A stretch of DNA of 64,000 bases, taken from the NCBI RefSeq assembly GCF_900106795.1, contig NZ_FNNS01000005.1, positions 1 through 64,000 on the forward strand, read 5' to 3'. A program made the translations under genes and the position numbers. Source of the DNA: Aequorivita viscosa (GTDB lineage Bacteria; Bacteroidota; Bacteroidia; Flavobacteriales; Flavobacteriaceae). The number at the start of each line of letters is the position of its first letter. Within the stretch, counting starts at the first letter, position 1. The notes under the pieces were generated by a model, which saw nothing but the letters and a program-made list of their open reading frames with translations, was not told the origin of the DNA and ran no database searches. Shown in pieces: positions 1-9,150 of the stretch.

Positions 1-657
1 CCCGTACACGATAGCTTCGGAATTATATTTGCTGAAGGAAATGACAACGGATTAACCCCTGCCGATGCAGTGAAGCCTATGAACTTCTACGAAAATCTAG
101 GAAGGGACCTAAACGGAACCTACTTAAGCATCGAGCAAAGGGCGTTGCCACAAGCTGCTGAGGTGTACCCAATGTACTCAATAGGTTATACTAAATCTGA
201 TTACACTTTGAAGGTTATTGTTGAAGGTTTGGAAGCTAATTTCTTGTACTTAGATGATCACTTCACTGGTACAAGTATGTTGTTAGAAGCTGGAGAAAAC
301 TCGTACAGCTTTAGGGTTGACCCTAACGATGCGTTGAGCATTGCAACCGACCGTTTCTCAATTAGAACAGCGCAACGTTTAGGAGTTGATGACAACAGTT
401 TATTGGTTGGCATCAGATTGTTCCCGAACCCATTGAATGGAGATACATTCTACATCAATGCACCAAAACTAAACGGGGAGCAATTATCTGTTAGTATTAG
501 CGACCTTACAGGAAGAACAATCTCCGAACAAACCTTAGACTGCCGTGCCAATACAGTAACGGTGCCTATGGGCGACAATGTTGCTTCAGGTGTTTACCTT
601 GTTACCCTTAAAAACGGTGGCGAAGCTCAAACTTATAGATTGATAAAAGAGAAATAA
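1..657 (+). CDS. C-terminal part of a large T9SS-secreted protein (5' end outside window)
   Basis: The reading frame is open from base 1, so the gene begins upstream of the window; the first Met (position 70) is internal. The visible 218 residues end in a T9SS type A sorting domain: a RLFPNPLNGDTFYI strand, then LNGEQLSVSISDLTGR, then GVYLVTLKNG and a basic tail. The segment starting KPMNFYENLG aligns along its whole length with the end of the 1335-residue protein at 1630-5637, so the two are paralogues. The protein should cross the outer membrane through the type IX system and be surface-attached or released. It is followed after 18 bp by a PID-CTERM peptide gene, the same arrangement as in the second copy. 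The N-terminal domains cannot be judged here. Confidence 0.9.
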   Translation, partial: PVHDSFGIIFAEGNDNGLTPADAVKPMNFYENLGRDLNGTYLSIEQRALPQAAEVYPMYSIGYTKSDYTLKVIVEGLEANFLYLDDHFTGTSMLLEAGENSYSFRVDPNDALSIATDRFSIRTAQRLGVDDNSLLVGIRLFPNPLNGDTFYINAPKLNGEQLSVSISDLTGRTISEQTLDCRANTVTVPMGDNVASGVYLVTLKNGGEAQTYRLIKEK

Positions 658-675
658 CCTTAAAGCAAAAGCTAT

Positions 676-909
676 ATGAAAACAAAAACAAATAGTATGA
701 CGTCAAATAAAAGGGACACAAATAAAAAAGTGATGCTGTTATTGACAGGACTCTTGCTCGTAGGTAGCTTAACTGCAAATGCACAAATTGGACTTCCTGG
801 TGGAGATCCAAACATTCCAGATGCCCCTATAGACGGATTCTTGAGTATTGCCCTTATCGCTGGGGCTTGCATTGGCCTGCGAAAGCAGATAAAAGGATTG
901 AAGGAATAA
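676..909 (+). CDS. PID-CTERM-type small sorted peptide, copy 1
   Basis: A 77-residue tripartite protein. It has an N-terminal signal peptide (MLLLTGLLLVGSLTANA then Q), a very short middle containing GLPGGDPNIPDAPIDGF, and a C-terminal hydrophobic helix (LSIALIAGACIGL) ending in a basic tail RKQIKGLKE. The PIDG motif, helix and basic tail match the PID-CTERM class of Bacteroidota sorting signals. By analogy with PEP-CTERM these are thought to be processed by an exosortase-like enzyme; that enzyme is not in this window. After removal of both ends the mature peptide would be only about 15-20 residues. Met at 676 or at 700 could be the start; the paralogue at 5682 supports a start near the signal peptide. 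It probably shares a transcript with the upstream T9SS gene and is followed by a clear terminator. Confidence 0.85.
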   Translation: MKTKTNSMTSNKRDTNKKVMLLLTGLLLVGSLTANAQIGLPGGDPNIPDAPIDGFLSIALIAGACIGLRKQIKGLKE

Positions 910-955
910 TTATCCGGAAAATAAGAACATTTGGTAATATTTAGTGTTTAGTAGA

Positions 956-985
956 AGAAAAGGATCCAGTTTTGGGTCCTTTTCT
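956..985 (+). terminator. Rho-independent terminator after PID-CTERM copy 1
   Basis: A 12-bp stem, AGAAAAGGATCC (956-967) pairing with GGGTCCTTTTCT (974-985) with a single G-T wobble and a six-base loop, followed by TTATTT. It ends the first T9SS/PID-CTERM module. Confidence 0.85.
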
Positions 986-1629
986 TATTTGCTTACTCCA
1001 AGATTTCAGTGTATAAATTCATAGTGGTGAATTCATGCCATAATTATTATAGGTACATTCATGTTGGGTGTATTGCAATAAACCCTAATGAGATTTTTAA
1101 ACGCAACCTTATTATAGTACAATATTTTTTAAACAAATACTTAATCAGCTATTAGTTTTGAAGGAACGGAATTTCAAATATTTAAATCGGTTGTTTATGG
1201 TATAAAATCTTAAAATGATGAGATTTAAAATAATATTCATTATATTAGAGCTAACATCGAAAAAATGAAAATAATTAATACAATTCGTACTCCTGTTTAC
1301 AATATTTTTTGAAGTAGTTGGTTGAACAATACACACGTAGGTGACTTTGCTGGTAGAGAATATCTTACTCTCGTGGCTGTATGATGAATTTTAATACGCT
1401 TCTATTTTAGTTTTCAGAAATGAAAAGAAGGTTTGCGGGTTATTGGTTTACATGTTCGAAAAAATGCTTTTCGAGTTTATATTTTACGGGGAGAGGGTTT
1501 GAAATAGGCACCTCTCTTTTCTAATTATCTAAATGAAATTGATTAATGTTGCACAATAATTTAAAAAGCATTTTTAGGTTGCTAAAGATTTGCGTTTTTA
1601 TAGGTTAAAAAATTACAAGTTAATTAGTT
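986..1629. other. Intergenic leader region with no recognised gene
   Basis: About 640 bp of AT-rich DNA between the terminator of the first module and the second large T9SS gene. I see no convincing ORF; a short antisense frame at 1145-1336 has no recognisable features. It presumably holds the promoter and leader of the gene at 1630. One hairpin followed by T residues (1491-1520) is the only structured element I could find. Confidence 0.5.
1491..1520 (+). terminator. Terminator-like hairpin upstream of the second T9SS gene
   Basis: GAGAGG (1491-1496) pairs with CCTCTC (1511-1516), directly followed by TTTT. No gene ends just before it, so it could end a small transcript or act as a leader attenuator. 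The stem is only 6 bp, so confidence is low. Confidence 0.3.
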
Positions 1630-4600
1630 ATGAAGAAAATTATATTATTGATTTTAATGCTTGCTGGGGCTGTCGGGATATCTCAAACTCCTTCGCTTAG
1701 AGAAAATAGGATTGATAATCCTATGGTGTATAACCAAAACAAAAATGAAAACAGCGGTGCTTTTGTTGGAGCTATAAATGCTAATTTTAATGAAACTTCT
1801 GCTTCAACAGGCTTCGTGAATACTCAAAAACCGAGAACGCTAGCCGATACGCCAGGCGTTGTAAACAATCCTGAGCGGACAGCTGCCTCGTTTAAATCGT
1901 TTAAAACTTCTCCTATTAATGAGCGGCCTTTAAACACCAATACTTTTTGTCAGCAAGAAAATCCAAATGATTTTACTTTTGAAAATGGGTATTACGTTTC
2001 GGCATCAAGTCCATACAAAACAGCGAATGATCTTACTGTGGCGGCTGGAGAAAACTTCACGTTAACTAATATAACAGCGAGTATTTTTGCCAATGGCGGT
2101 ATAACCAATGTTAAAGTAAACTATTACTCTAGTGTTTCTGGGCTACCTGGAACATTAATAGGTTCTGAGGCTTCTGCAACTATTGATAGTCAGACTGTAA
2201 TCGGAAGTAATTTCGGTTTTGATGTGCGTGAAGTTGAAATGACTGTTTCTCCATTTTTGTTTGCAGGACAGAGCAATATATCCACAAAATATTGGATTGA
2301 ACTTTCTGTAACCGATACTGGTGGAACTAGAAATGTACATTGGGTAGTAACTTCCTCTTCATCTGTTGGTAGTCCTTCTGCGCAATACGATAATGGCTGG
2401 TTCATTCCAAATGCAACAATGGATGGTGTTTATATTTGGAAAGGTGATTGCGAAACTATTGGCGGTGGAAATACTTGTGAAACGCCTATTGTAGAGGTAA
2501 ATCAGGATGTAGACACTGGTTGCGTGGCAGATGTAAGCATTGAAGAAGTGGTGCAATCTTACTTGCCACTTGAACCAAATGCAGCGGGTGTGGGTGTAAA
2601 GTTCACCACTCCCTCTTCAGGATTGAATGTGGAGCTTTCTCTTTGGGATGGGCTTCCAGGTACCGGCGGGAACTTGTTAGCTAGTGGAACAACCTTAACA
2701 GATGGCTCAAACTGGGTCGATGTTTATTGGAATACGACCGTTAGTGTAACTGTAGGTAATACTTATTACATAGTTGTTGATGGTGATAGCACGCTTCCTT
2801 GTCTTTCCGGATCTCAAAGTAATTCATATACCGATGGGCAGCTTTTTCTAGATAATTCTCCAACGCTCAATTCCGATTTAACTTTTAGAACTTATAGTTG
2901 TGATGATAGTGGTGGAAATTGTGCAGAAGAAAACCCTAATGACTTTACATTCGAAAATGGTTACGTATGCGCTTCTAACAGTGTGTATAAAGCAGCAAAT
3001 GACTTAACCGTTGCAGCTGGTGAAAATTTCACTTTAACAAATATAACTGCGAGTGTTTTTGCCAATGGCGGAATTGCCAATGTAAATGTTAATTATTATG
3101 CAGATTCATCTGGACTTCCCGGATTATTGATTGGTTCTGAAGCATCGGTTACTATCGACAACCAAACTGTTATCGGGAATAACTTTGAACTTGATGTCAA
3201 CGAATTAGAATTATCTGTAACCCCATTTTTATTTGCGGGAGAGGTTGGTTCCTCCAAAAAATATTGGATTGAATTATCTATTACAGATGCAGCGAATTCA
3301 AACGATGTTTATTGGGTACTTACCTCTTCTACATCGGTGGGCAGCCCTGCAGCACTTTATGACAATACCTGGCGAATAGATGACCCAATTTACGACGGAG
3401 TTTATGTTTGGGAAGGCAATTGCGAGTCAATTGTAACAGAGCCATTTCCTAGTCCGTATTGCGGTCCTTTAAATTTTATTAGAACAATAGAGCCTATAAC
3501 TTTAGTGGAAGTAGCGGGAATAAATAATAGATCCGATGCAGCGATAGGAGGCTCTCCAGCTCACGAAGATTTTACAGCGGTTGAAGGTGTTATGGAATTA
3601 GGGGCAAACTATCTGGTAGCACTCGAAGGAAATACAAATGGTGTCTTTGAAAATCGATTTGTAATATTTATTGATTGGAACCAAAATGGAGTTTTAGATG
3701 ATGCAGGTGAGGTTTATGAAATTGCTGAAACAATTAGTGGTTCTACAGGAACTGATGGACAACAGGCTGCAGGGTTAATTACCGTTCCTGCAGATGCTAT
3801 GTTGGGATCAACAAGAATGCGCGTTAAAAAAATATTTAGAACTTCAAATTACCTGAACCCTTGTCTTGGAGCACATTCTGGACAAGCGGAAGATTACACC
3901 ATCCAAGTGTTAGCTTCAAATACAAATTTTGTATACCAAAACAATACTTGGACGCCTACCAATCCTGCTGGAGTTAGTACTTCAATAGATAATATTCATA
4001 TTGTAAACGGAAGTGTTTCATTTACAACCAATATTACCGCCAATAATTTAAATATTGATTCAGGAGCTACCTTACAGGTTGAGAAAGTGTTGACAGTTGC
4101 AGGCGATATCAATAATAACGGCGATCTTATTTTTGTGAGTAGCGCAACCTCGAATGGTGAGCTTGGTATGTTAACAGGAAGCTCTTCTATAAACGGGACT
4201 GCCACTGTGCAACGGTATATGAAAAACAAGCGTTCTTATAGGATGGTAAGCAGTGCTGTTACTACAACTACTTCTATTCACGAAAATTGGCAAGAAGGAG
4301 CAGTCGGTAATACAGATAATCCTGCCCCAAGTTTTGGAACCCATATTACTGGAAGTACAGTCGACCAGCAAAATGGTTTTGATGGTACAAGTACGGGTAA
4401 TTCTTCAATGTTTAAAGTGAATGTTGCTACCCAGCAGTTTGAAGCAGTTTCAAATACGAATGTAAACACATTAACGGCAGGTGAGGGGTATTTACTTTTC
4501 GTTCGAGGCGACAGAACAATCGATTTGAACGATAACAATGCTTCGAGTGAAACTATTCTTAGGGCTACTGGGTCTTTAGTTACAGGGCCTTATATCCATA

Positions 4601-5637
4601 GCTTTCCTGAAGCAGAATCTGGAGATTTTGTAATGTTTGGAAATCCATACCAGAGCGCCGTAAATATTAATAGTGTATTTACAGGTTCAACAAATGTGAA
4701 TGCTAATCAGTATTATATTTACGATCCGAGTCTTGGAGAATTTGGTTCATACGTAACCGTTTTACTTCCATCTGGTATTAATACATCGGGTTCAAGTGCA
4801 AACCAGTATCTTCAGCCGGGGCAAGGAGCGCAAGCGGCAATTACGGGTAATGCACCAGAAGTAATTTTTAATGAAACCAACAAAGCTCCAGGCAATTTCA
4901 CTTCAACTAATCGCAACACTATAACTTCAAGTAATATGCTTACGGTACAGCTGTTTACCAGTGAAAATTTCAATAATGGAGGGGCTCTACACGATAGTTT
5001 TGGGATTCTTTTTGAAGAAGAATACAATAACGCACTTACAGCATCTGATGCTTTAAAACCGATGAATTTCTATGAAAATTTAGGAATTAACCACAATGGC
5101 ACTTTATTGAGTTTTGAGCAAAGAGAAATGCCTCAGGCTTCGGAAGAGTTTTCGTTGTATATCGCAGGATATCAAAAATCTAATTACACGCTGAAAATAA
5201 CAATCGATGGACTAGAGGGAACCTTGTTTTATCTTGATGATAATTTTACAGGCACAACGACACTTTTAGAGAGTGGTGACAACGTGTATAGTTTTCTTGT
5301 TGATAAAGCCGATGAATTGAGTATCGCTACAGATCGTTTTAAAATTCGTACTCAACATCGGTTAGATGTAGCCGATAGTAATTTGCTTTCTGGTGTTCGT
5401 TTGTATCCTAATCCGTTAAAAGGGAATGTTTTATTTATAAATGCTCCAGGACTAAACGGAGAACAATTATCAGTTAGAATTACAGATATAACGGGTCGGA
5501 CTTTCTTCGAAGAAATCTTGGAATGTAATAACGATACAATTTTTATTTCAATGGCTAATGGTTTATCCTCAGGGGTTTACTTGGTTAACTTAAGTCACCG
5601 AGACGAACAGAGCACATTTAGATTAATAAAAAATTAG
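1630..5637 (+). CDS. Large multidomain T9SS-secreted protein with GEVED domain
   Basis: 1335 residues with a signal peptide at 1-18 (MKKIILLILMLAGAVGIS). Two long internal repeats start at about residues 107 and 431, each beginning C-x-x-ENPNDFTFENGY and running about 165 residues. A different beta-rich segment of about 145 residues, with CVADVSIEEVVQSYLP, lies between them. Around residues 650-765 is a GEVED domain (FVIFIDWNQNGVLDDAGEVYEI), followed by a long beta-rich stretch and a T9SS type A sorting domain in the last ~80 residues (RLYPNPLKGN ... GVYLVNLS). It is the full-length paralogue of the truncated protein at the window start. Likely a cell-surface or secreted adhesin-like or matrix protein; no catalytic motif was seen. 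It lies 44 bp upstream of the second PID-CTERM peptide. Confidence 0.9.
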   Translation: MKKIILLILMLAGAVGISQTPSLRENRIDNPMVYNQNKNENSGAFVGAINANFNETSASTGFVNTQKPRTLADTPGVVNNPERTAASFKSFKTSPINERPLNTNTFCQQENPNDFTFENGYYVSASSPYKTANDLTVAAGENFTLTNITASIFANGGITNVKVNYYSSVSGLPGTLIGSEASATIDSQTVIGSNFGFDVREVEMTVSPFLFAGQSNISTKYWIELSVTDTGGTRNVHWVVTSSSSVGSPSAQYDNGWFIPNATMDGVYIWKGDCETIGGGNTCETPIVEVNQDVDTGCVADVSIEEVVQSYLPLEPNAAGVGVKFTTPSSGLNVELSLWDGLPGTGGNLLASGTTLTDGSNWVDVYWNTTVSVTVGNTYYIVVDGDSTLPCLSGSQSNSYTDGQLFLDNSPTLNSDLTFRTYSCDDSGGNCAEENPNDFTFENGYVCASNSVYKAANDLTVAAGENFTLTNITASVFANGGIANVNVNYYADSSGLPGLLIGSEASVTIDNQTVIGNNFELDVNELELSVTPFLFAGEVGSSKKYWIELSITDAANSNDVYWVLTSSTSVGSPAALYDNTWRIDDPIYDGVYVWEGNCESIVTEPFPSPYCGPLNFIRTIEPITLVEVAGINNRSDAAIGGSPAHEDFTAVEGVMELGANYLVALEGNTNGVFENRFVIFIDWNQNGVLDDAGEVYEIAETISGSTGTDGQQAAGLITVPADAMLGSTRMRVKKIFRTSNYLNPCLGAHSGQAEDYTIQVLASNTNFVYQNNTWTPTNPAGVSTSIDNIHIVNGSVSFTTNITANNLNIDSGATLQVEKVLTVAGDINNNGDLIFVSSATSNGELGMLTGSSSINGTATVQRYMKNKRSYRMVSSAVTTTTSIHENWQEGAVGNTDNPAPSFGTHITGSTVDQQNGFDGTSTGNSSMFKVNVATQQFEAVSNTNVNTLTAGEGYLLFVRGDRTIDLNDNNASSETILRATGSLVTGPYIHSFPEAESGDFVMFGNPYQSAVNINSVFTGSTNVNANQYYIYDPSLGEFGSYVTVLLPSGINTSGSSANQYLQPGQGAQAAITGNAPEVIFNETNKAPGNFTSTNRNTITSSNMLTVQLFTSENFNNGGALHDSFGILFEEEYNNALTASDALKPMNFYENLGINHNGTLLSFEQREMPQASEEFSLYIAGYQKSNYTLKITIDGLEGTLFYLDDNFTGTTTLLESGDNVYSFLVDKADELSIATDRFKIRTQHRLDVADSNLLSGVRLYPNPLKGNVLFINAPGLNGEQLSVRITDITGRTFFEEILECNNDTIFISMANGLSSGVYLVNLSHRDEQSTFRLIKN

Positions 5638-5681
5638 GAGTTTTAAAAATAATACTTATCTTAGCACCAAAATCAAATAGC

Positions 5682-5891
5682 ATGAAAACAAATCAAAGAA
5701 CCATTAACAGAAAGGCAATTCTTTTGCTAACAGGACTCTTAGTAGTTGGAAGTTTAACCGCCAACGCGCAAATAGGACTTCCTGGAGGTGATCCAAATAT
5801 TCCAGATGCTCCAATTGATGGCTTCCTAAGTATTGGATTAATTGCAGGAGCTTGTATCGGTCTTCGTAAGAAAATTAAAGGACTGAAATAA
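5682..5891 (+). CDS. PID-CTERM-type small sorted peptide, copy 2
   Basis: 69 residues, nearly identical in its C-terminal half to the peptide at 676-909: a signal peptide ending SLTANAQ, the stretch IGLPGGDPNIPDAPIDG, a hydrophobic helix LSIGLIAGACIGL and a basic tail RKKIKGLK. The two copies differ mainly in the first 15 residues and at synonymous codon positions, so selection appears to hold the protein sequence. It is paired with the T9SS gene just upstream. A TATCTTAG sequence around 5657 resembles a -7 element and might give it its own promoter, but this is weak. A perfect-stem terminator follows. Confidence 0.85.
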   Translation: MKTNQRTINRKAILLLTGLLVVGSLTANAQIGLPGGDPNIPDAPIDGFLSIGLIAGACIGLRKKIKGLK

Positions 5892-5935
5892 TTTTACTTT
5901 AAATCTCGAGCATTTAAAATGCTTAATAATATATA

Positions 5936-5969
5936 AATAGAGAAGGCTCAAAATGAGTGCTTCTCTATT
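5936..5969 (+). terminator. Terminator after PID-CTERM copy 2
   Basis: A perfect 10-bp stem, AATAGAGAAG (5936-5945) with CTTCTCTATT (5960-5969). Inner GCTC/GAGT bases extend the hairpin. Confidence 0.85.
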
Positions 5970-6739
5970 ATCTTGTTATAATGTTGAGTGTCAATTTTTT
6001 TAATCACCTCTGCATTCTATCTATTTTCTCAGTAATTCTACTCGAGCTTCGCATAATCAAACCAGTTGTGTTTGATTTAGATTCCAAACTTACACTAGAT
6101 CGATTTTTTTTTAAATGAAATATACCCTTCGTCTGCATTCAAGGTACAGTTGATTTACTGATTGTAAAGTGTGTTCGGAACAGGCGAGGTTGCTTTTTTT
6201 ACGGGTTAATTTCCGTTTTGTTTGTATAAACTCCAATTTCCTGATTCTGGAAAACCTCTCTTGTTTCACCAGGTTTGTCTGGGTTTTAAAGGCTCTTCAA
6301 CTGCGGTCAGTTTGGCTAGAGTAAGTATGTACGACTTGGCTGCTTAATCAATTATTCAGAAAATAGATTTCGGTCAGATTGATTTTATAACGTAAGCCAA
6401 TAGTGTTCGGTTAAAATATCCTAAAGTTGCGTTCAGCTATTGTCGACAAACCTTCAAAATATTTATCATAGAAACTAGTTTGCCTTTAAGTTCGCCACTA
6501 AAAATTAATGCTGAAGAAGTGACACTAATCAATTCAGCTAAATTATCAATCAATTAAGAGGTAAGTTTTACGCCTGTCAAGGAACGACAGGTAGGTCTCA
6601 CATCCTGAAGTGCAGCTGTCCGCCCGAATGTATTCGGTACAAAAATACGTCAGTTTGTTGTTTCCGGCGAGTGGAATATCGTAGTCGGCCACGATTACTA
6701 AATAGTGTGTTTTAAACTAGAGGTTGTGCTGTGTGTTTT
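5970..6739. other. 770-bp intergenic region, mostly unexplained
   Basis: No gene is visible between the second PID-CTERM terminator and the 3' end of the minus-strand TPM gene at 6740. The right half (6411-6665) is a diverged copy of an intergenic repeat also found at 34591-34865; the left half (5970-6410) shows nothing I can identify. Both flanking genes end at this region, so no promoter is needed here. Confidence 0.6.
6411..6665. repeat. Diverged intergenic repeat, copy A
   Basis: This stretch aligns with 34591-34865. Shared landmarks in the same order include TGTTCGGkTAAAATAT, AGTTyGC, TTAAGTTC, CTAATCAATT or TTAATCAATT, GCCTGyCA with a hairpin, AGGTyGGTCT-like sequence, GCAGC, and finally AATACG. 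The hairpin here is CCTGTC (6573-6578) with GACAGG (6586-6591). The copies are clearly related but many positions differ, so the repeat is old. No ORF spans it. Confidence 0.7.
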
Positions 6740-7546
6740 CTACCATCCTCCAGAAGCTCCACCTCCTCCAAAGCCACCTCCGCCGAAACCGCCACCAAAG
6801 CCTCCGCCTCCTCCGAAGCTTCCGCCACCGCCAAAACTTCCACCGCCACCACCAAATCCGCCAGAACGGCCGAGGCTTGATAATATTAAAATGTCTAGTA
6901 GTCCACTGCCTTTATTGCCGCCTCCTTTTCCTCCTTTCCCTCCTTTTTTAATCAGGGAAATTAGAATTATGATGAATATAAAAATTATAAAAAATGGAAT
7001 GTGGCCGCCTTCTTTTTTGTTGAAGTTACGGTCTTCTTTGAACTCTCCTTTGAGTGCAGAAAAAATAGCATCGCTACCTTTATCTAAACCAGCATAATAA
7101 TTTTCATTTTTAAACTCCGGAATCATAATGCGGTTAATGATGCGTTCAGACATTAAATCGGTGATGCGATATTCAATTCCATAACCTGTATTAATATCTA
7201 CTTTTCGGTCGTCTTTGGCAAGAGTAATTAAAATACCATTATCTTCTCCTTTTTGGCCGATACCCCATTTTTGTCCCCATTCTGCACCGAGCAGGGAAAT
7301 ATCTTCTCCTTTCGAAGAGGCAATTATAATGCAAACAATTTGTGTAGAAGTAGAATCGGCATAACGAACCAATTTGGTCTCTAAAGCCGATTTTTGAGAT
7401 GGAGTTAATAAGTTTATATAATCATAAACAGAGGTCTCCTTTGATGGTTTCGGAGGAATTTCGTACTGAGCCAATACATTTCCAGAGATAAACCAAACAA
7501 CGATAAATAACAGAATTGAGGAATATTTCTGAAGTGTACTATTCAT
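6740..7546 (-). CDS. TPM-domain membrane protein with Gly-rich tail (YgcG-like)
   Basis: 268 residues. An N-terminal signal peptide or anchor (about 1-26) is followed by a TPM domain (about 35-165), with the characteristic YDYINLLTPSQKSALETKLVRYADST start and the GEDNGILITLAKDDRKVDINTGYGIEYRITD core. A transmembrane helix (FFIIFIFIIILISLI, about 187-201) and a tail made almost entirely of Gly, Phe and Ser (FGGGGxFGGG repeats) complete it. Family members are membrane proteins found with LemA and a second TPM protein, as here, and are implicated in membrane or photosystem repair-like roles; the bacterial function is not established. The three genes form a minus-strand cluster with LemA first. 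The Gly-rich tail gives a long proline-rich antisense frame that is not a gene. Confidence 0.85.
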   Translation of the reverse strand: MNSTLQKYSSILLFIVVWFISGNVLAQYEIPPKPSKETSVYDYINLLTPSQKSALETKLVRYADSTSTQIVCIIIASSKGEDISLLGAEWGQKWGIGQKGEDNGILITLAKDDRKVDINTGYGIEYRITDLMSERIINRIMIPEFKNENYYAGLDKGSDAIFSALKGEFKEDRNFNKKEGGHIPFFIIFIFIIILISLIKKGGKGGKGGGNKGSGLLDILILSSLGRSGGFGGGGGSFGGGGSFGGGGGFGGGFGGGGFGGGGASGGW

Positions 7547-7600
7547 TAAATCTTGTTTTTGACTACTGACTACTACTAGCTAACGTATACTGACCGCTAC

Positions 7601-8065
7601 TTACCCTACTGAAATGTCATCAGGTAGTTCGTTTTTATCATCTTTTTGATGTGGGAAATGTTTTTTTAATTGTTCTCCTGCTTTTAGAATTCCGTTTACT
7701 AATCCCAATTTTATTTCGCCATTCTTAAAATGGTTTATCATAATATCTTTAGTGCTCTCCCAAAAATCTTGCCCTACTTTATCATTGATGCCTTTATCAC
7801 CCATAATAACGAGTGTACGGTCTTCTACTGCAACATAAATCAAAACTCCATTGCTTTCTTTGGTGTTTTGCATATCCAGCATATTAAACACTTCTTCGGC
7901 ACGGTCTATTGCATCTTTTTGCTCGTTTATTTTCGTGTTTGGTGGATTTGAATGCGATTCTAAATGAACTCGAATTTCACCCGAGGTGTTTTTTTCTGAA
8001 ATGCGAATAGCCCCAATTACGGCTGCTTGATCTTCGGAAGAAAGGAAATCTTCTACTTTTGGCAT
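7601..8065 (-). CDS. TPM-domain protein, soluble
   Basis: 154 residues without a signal peptide or membrane helix. It shows the TPM-type core: SGEIRVHLESHSNPPNTKINEQKDAIDRAEEVFNMLDM, then NGVLIYVAVEDRTLVIMGDKGINDKVGQDFW, with the conserved basic DRTLVIMGD segment. It sits between the membrane-bound TPM gene and the LemA gene on the same strand, with about 55-bp gaps, so the three are probably co-transcribed. It is related to the domain in the 6740-7546 protein but lacks the membrane part. The biochemical role is unknown. Confidence 0.85.
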   Translation of the reverse strand: MPKVEDFLSSEDQAAVIGAIRISEKNTSGEIRVHLESHSNPPNTKINEQKDAIDRAEEVFNMLDMQNTKESNGVLIYVAVEDRTLVIMGDKGINDKVGQDFWESTKDIMINHFKNGEIKLGLVNGILKAGEQLKKHFPHQKDDKNELPDDISVG

Positions 8066-8121
8066 GTTTCTATGTTTTTTAACTAGAGCAATTTTTAGCT
8101 AGGTTATTGCCCACTGAATTC

Positions 8122-8730
8122 TTATTTCTTGTCACCTCCAAAATCGAAATCTACGTTAGGAGCAGTTTCGGTTCCCGCTTCAGCTTCAAAATATGGCTTT
8201 TGGTCAAATCCTAAAATTCCTGCTGCAAGATTAGTAGGGAACTTTCTTGTTTCTGGATTATACACCCGCAGTGTCTCGTTGTATCTATTTCGTTCTACAT
8301 TAATACGGTTTTCGGTACGTTCTAACTCGTTAATTAACTCTTTGAAGTTTTCATTGGCTTTTAGGTCTGGATAACGCTCAAATGTTAATAATAATCTAGA
8401 TAATGCAGAAGATAAACCCGATTGAGCTTCTTGAAATTGAGCCATTTGTTCAGGGGTCGCCTTTGATGGATCCACAGTCATAGCCGTCGCTTTACTTCGG
8501 GCTTCAGTAACACGGATTAAGGTTTCTTGTTCAAACTCGGCATATCCTTTTGCGGTGTTCACAATATTCGGAATTAAATCGGCTCTTCGTTGGTATGAGC
8601 TTTCCACATTTCCCCATTGAGCCATTACATTTTCATCTAATTGTACCAAGCGGTTGTTTACAGATGCAAACCAGCCTCCAACAACTACAATGAGACCAAG
8701 GATAATAATTAGGGGTAACCATTTTTTCAT
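8122..8730 (-). CDS. LemA family protein
   Basis: 202 residues. One N-terminal transmembrane helix (WLPLIIILGLIVVVGGWFASV) with a short cytoplasmic start precedes a long helical LemA domain: the NRLVQLDENVMAQWGNVESSYQRRADLIPNIVNTAKGYA motif, then NENFKELINELERTENRINVERNRYNETLRVYNP. LemA proteins are conserved single-span membrane proteins of unknown mechanism, commonly encoded with TPM/YgcG proteins as here. It is the first gene of the minus-strand LemA-TPM-TPM cluster, 12 bp downstream of the MerR regulator gene, which may therefore be in the same transcript. Confidence 0.92.
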   Translation of the reverse strand: MKKWLPLIIILGLIVVVGGWFASVNNRLVQLDENVMAQWGNVESSYQRRADLIPNIVNTAKGYAEFEQETLIRVTEARSKATAMTVDPSKATPEQMAQFQEAQSGLSSALSRLLLTFERYPDLKANENFKELINELERTENRINVERNRYNETLRVYNPETRKFPTNLAAGILGFDQKPYFEAEAGTETAPNVDFDFGGDKK

Positions 8731-8742
8731 AATGAGTAGGTT

Positions 8743-9072
8743 TTATAGTTCTTCTTTAATTTTTAATAATTCTGCTTTAACAGCCTTTAATTTCAGTATG
8801 ATATCAAACTGATCTAGTGATTTTTGTTTGTTTCCTTTAAGGTGAATTTTAGCACCATCAAGTGTAAAACCGCGTTCTTTCACCAAATGATAAATTAGTT
8901 CGAGGTTTTTTATGTCTTCAGGAGTAAATCTTCGGTTTCCTTTGGCGTTTTTCTTTGGTTTTAATACATCGAATTCTTTCTCCCAAAAACGTATTAACGA
9001 TGTATTCACACCGAAAGCCTCGGCGACTTCGCCAATGCTATAATACAATTTTTCAGGTAAATCTACGTGCAT
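8743..9072 (-). CDS. MerR family transcriptional regulator
   Basis: 109 residues. An N-terminal MerR winged helix-turn-helix occupies about 9-78: LYYSIGEVAEAFGVNTSLIRFWEKEF, then LKPKKNAKGNRRFTPEDIKNLELIYHLVKERGFTLDGAKIHL. A short coiled-coil dimerisation helix follows. There is no separate effector-binding domain and no cysteine cluster, so a metal-sensing role is unlikely. This short type is widespread in Flavobacteriia next to LemA. It lies between the M23 peptidase and lemA genes on the same strand. Its upstream region carries a heptamer tandem repeat (9079-9101). Confidence 0.9.
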   Translation of the reverse strand: MHVDLPEKLYYSIGEVAEAFGVNTSLIRFWEKEFDVLKPKKNAKGNRRFTPEDIKNLELIYHLVKERGFTLDGAKIHLKGNKQKSLDQFDIILKLKAVKAELLKIKEEL

Positions 9073-9078
9073 TTTTTA

Positions 9079-9101
9079 TAATGAATAATGAATAATGAAT
9101 A
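9079..9101. repeat. Heptanucleotide tandem repeat upstream of the MerR gene
   Basis: ATAATGA is repeated three times, plus ATA, in the 78-bp gap between the M23 peptidase and MerR genes, just upstream of the MerR start codon. A change in copy number would shift promoter or leader spacing by 7 bp; whether it varies is unknown. Confidence 0.7.
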
Positions 9102-9150
9102 TTTTCCCTCTAACCTCAGACTTATTCTATTAATTCCAATTCTTATTAAA

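Noticed and set aside
1145-1336. 63-codon minus-strand frame in the leader of the second T9SS gene
   Set aside because: AT-rich, no recognisable motif, no promoter or neighbour support; treated as chance.
6705-7097. 130-codon proline-rich plus-strand frame
   Set aside because: It is the antisense of the Gly-rich tail of the TPM protein at 6740-7546; the proline repeats are the mirror of glycine codons.
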